Source: Limonium bicolor (lineage: Eukaryota; Streptophyta; Magnoliopsida; Caryophyllales; Plumbaginaceae). From it: a stretch of 64,000 nucleotides of DNA. Every line of letters begins with the position of its first letter. The stretch's first letter is position 1. The notes under the pieces were generated by a model, which was not told the DNA's origin, searched no databases, and saw nothing but the letters and a program-made list of their open reading frames with translations. The stretch lies in the NCBI GenBank assembly GCA_023374045.1, contig CM041783.1, positions 120,715,503 through 120,779,502 on the forward strand, in the 5' to 3' direction. This document shows, piece by piece, positions 61,331-64,000 of the stretch. The translations under genes were made by a program, and so were the position numbers.

Positions 61331-64000
61331 TGTAACACCCCAACTACTAACACACACACTTAACAACACGTTGCAGCGGAAATCACAACTCACAACATAA
61401 CTTAACTCTTTGGTGTTACACGCCGTTAGCCACCCACGTGGCTAACAAGGCTAACATACATACATTGTACCGGTCTGATGGACTAAACTCCCGAGCAACT
61501 ACACATTAATCCCGTTCCATGTCCAACATTCATTATACACTTACTTTACAACTGTACCGAGTAATTACCAACTAACGCCGATACATTTTCGGTCTTACTA
61601 CACCTATAATACATCCACAATTCTCATGACTACCACATACAAACACTACCCCGTCCTACTCTCGAACGGCTTCCAGTTCCTTGTACCTGAAAAGTATGGG
61701 AGCCCCCAAAGGGGGTCAGCACCTTTGCTGGTATGGTAATCCCGCAGCCCGCATGCTACCGGGCCACGCACAACTATTTGTCATCTTAGCATGCGGTTGG
61801 TTTATTTCAAACATGCACAAACTCACACACATATCACGCTTATAAGCAAACATCCATTAATAGAATAGAGACACATGGTTAGCACACTCAACATAACAAC
61901 ACACTTCACTTTATAACATACACAACCTAGTTTCACTCTTCTTAGAGTACATGAACTTCACTTAGGGAGTGGCGGGGTGATATAAGCCCGAGCACAACAT
62001 ACATACATTTTCTTTACTTGAGTGGCGGCCTCATATAGGACCGTACACAACATACACAATTTCCCCCTAGCTCCAATAGTGATGAGGTAGGTAAGCCTTG
62101 GTTAAGCTTGTGGGTGGTTGTAATTCAAGGAGGAAGAACAACCGTAACATAACAAAGAGGGAGTCGAAGCGAACTTAGGCTTCAACACCCTACCAACATT
62201 GTACATAATTTCCCTCCTAGCCCGATGTGGAGGTCGGGTAGGTAAGCTTTGGCTAAGCTAGTGGGAGGTCGAAATCCAATGAAGGAAAACAACCCTAACA
62301 TAACAGGATGGGAGTTAATTCACATATATATATATATATATTAACTCCCAAACAATACCCGCGACCGGGACACCCGGATTCCTCTCCATACATAACATAT
62401 ACTTATTAGTTAGAGGTTCCCTTATGGAACTTATCACATACATACGTCACATAGTGTTACTAACTCGGTTAGACACATAAGGGAAATCATATCCCATTTC
62501 AATAACACGGATAACAGTATCCAACATCAACAACATATTAAACAAGTCACATACATCACGCATAGTCACAACATACAATAACGCACGGATAGCCGTAGTT
62601 AGAACGTTCCCATGGGTTGGGACGTTTATTCCGAATACCGATCTCTTATGTGAACCTAAGGTCGGTTAACTATTATTTAACACATAACTAAGGTTAAGCG
62701 GTATCGGAATTAATTACGCCACAATAATGAATTACTGTAAACTCATTTCATGCTTTATCTTGCAAGGTGGCAAACACACAGAAAAACACATTGGCATACA
62801 AGCCGGTGTAATCCGGTAGGACACAGGTTGGAAGAAAACCATACCTGTCACCAAGGTCCACTCCATTGCGTTCTCTTAGGTTCCTTGAATAATCTTTGAA
62901 CAACTGGTAACATTACATTTGTTTCCATTAAATCGGGGCAATACAATTGTTAAACGACTAGTGTGCCCATAGTTAACCCCGTTATCCCGTTATACTTAAT
63001 TTTACTCTCGTGATCTTAAGTTCACAACTCTCACATCAAACCTAACACTTGTTTACACATTTTAAGGCCTTTAAATGTCACCAAACAAGGCCTAAACATC
63101 ATCCAAAACCATTACCATCCAATCCCCTATCATTAGAAGGCTGAAGCACACAAAAATGGAGTTCAAAAGATTATCGGTCATTTTAAAATCAAAATATAGA
63201 TAAACATATGCCAAAACATGTCAAAACAGATAGTACTCGAAAAGAGGAATCCAACGCCGCAAACGGCACTCAAAACGGAGTTCAAACGAAAAAGTTATGC
63301 AAAAACAAAGGTTGGTCCGAACATGAGTCCGACCTTGCATGTTCGGACATAAGTCGAGAGTTCTGAAAATTTTCCGTCGTATGATGTCCGAACTTAAATG
63401 TTCGGACACATGTTAGGACATACCGAAAACTGCAAAATCCATTACGGAAAACAACTAGAACCAAGCCACAAATCCCCCACAAAACATACATAACTTATAG
63501 TAGCAAAATAGCCCATCGAATACACATTTCCACGGGGTTTTAACGCATCATACACACATTAAAATCAACCAAAAACATCACCAAATCAAAGAGTCAAAAA
63601 CACTCATTTTCTACCAAAATTTCGCCATAACCTCCCCATAAACTCTACACATTCATCCTTATCAATTTCCATCATTTTCATCCCTAATCTAGCCACACCC
63701 TTTCAAGGGTCCTAACAGCACTTAACACAATCCTCAAATTCATCAACAACAATACAATCACCATAAACTCCATAACCACAATATCAATCACAAACTCAAA
63801 ACATTTGGCTCTAAAGGCCCTCCATTCAACATTAATTCACAAACCTCTTCTAACATCAATTGAACACATTCCAACATATATTTCAATCCACAATTTGGGT
63901 TCATTAATTTGTTTACCCATCCCAAACACTTAAACAATTATAACAAGGTTTAAGGTGGATTCCTTACCTTAATTTCACAAGTTTCCTTAATTCTCCTCTT
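61331..64000 (-). repeat. E4 5' LTR (right), truncated by the window edge
   Basis: It matches 52308-54970 almost base for base. One visible difference is a longer TA run (about 62324-62342 versus 53300-53312). Its right end and the second TSD copy are not in the window. Confidence 0.94.

Larger units (their letters stand above)
52308..64000 (-). mobile_element. E4: non-autonomous chromovirus-like LTR element, minus strand, runs off the window
   Basis: Left LTR (the element's 3' LTR) 52308-56234 (3927 bp), internal 56235-61330 (5.1 kb), right LTR (5' LTR) from 61331 to the window end. In the parts compared the two LTRs differ at very few positions, so this is one of the youngest insertions. 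The expected TSD is CTTCC (52303-52307); its partner is outside the window. Confidence 0.93.

Overview
The window is repeat-only plant DNA. It looks like the gene-poor heterochromatin of a large flowering-plant genome. No resident host gene, rRNA or tRNA gene was recognised. The whole 64 kb is made of Ty3/gypsy LTR retrotransposons of the chromovirus type (Tekay/Del-like): very long LTRs of 3.9-4.5 kb, an initiator-tRNA-Met primer site, a DD35E integrase with a GPY/F module and a C-terminal chromodomain. They are nested in two stacks that meet near 46 kb. The species cannot be named from this sequence.

Left stack. E0 (1-2466) is a decayed 3' end of an old element. Into its LTR inserted E1 (2467-45143, + strand, TSD TTAGA, about 14.5 kb when the later insertion is discounted). 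Into E1's 3' LTR inserted E2 (13273-41455, + strand, TSD ATATA, about 14.0 kb itself). Into E2's 5' LTR inserted E3 (15913-30099, - strand, TSD ATTAG, 14.2 kb). Right stack. An AT-rich ~165-bp divergent tandem array (about 45.2-46.15 kb) is followed by an old LTR fragment E7 (46159-46848, -), then a partial LTR of E5 (46849-50951, +, with a 500-N assembly gap), then an E6 LTR fragment (50952-52307, -), into which inserted E4 (52308 to beyond 64000, -).

The exceptional object is E1. Between Gag and protease it carries an apparently intact AlkB-type Fe(II)/2-oxoglutarate dioxygenase domain (8313-9052), close in sequence to the plant ALKBH1-like family, with the HxD...H...R-x5-R signature complete. 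The Gag region is broken by three short AT-rich GT-AG segments (7418-7503, 7757-7838, 8181-8312). Removing each one restores frame exactly, so E1 appears to be an intron-containing chromovirus whose spliced mRNA encodes a Gag-AlkB fusion of 658 residues. The AlkB exon ends in its own stop codon and is followed by an AATAAA. An acceptor in matching phase at 9208/9209 would let Gag splice past AlkB into protease and Pol. AlkB therefore looks like an alternative terminal exon that decides Gag-AlkB versus Gag-Pol. The AlkB exon is open. Pol is slightly damaged: two frameshifts near 9.71-9.76 kb and one TAG at 12221.

E2, E3 and E4 have perfect or near-perfect ends and very similar LTR pairs, but their 5.0-5.2 kb internal regions hold no long ORF. 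E2 and E4 keep recognisable shreds of RNase H, and E2 of integrase. The three nevertheless share well-kept non-coding blocks: a PBS hairpin, a 20-nt palindrome 0.8-1.0 kb inside the 5' LTR, a hairpin plus second polypurine tract, and a ~140-bp block near the 3' end. They look like a non-autonomous family mobilised in trans. Each LTR family also has its own array of perfect short inverted repeats at the same relative position.
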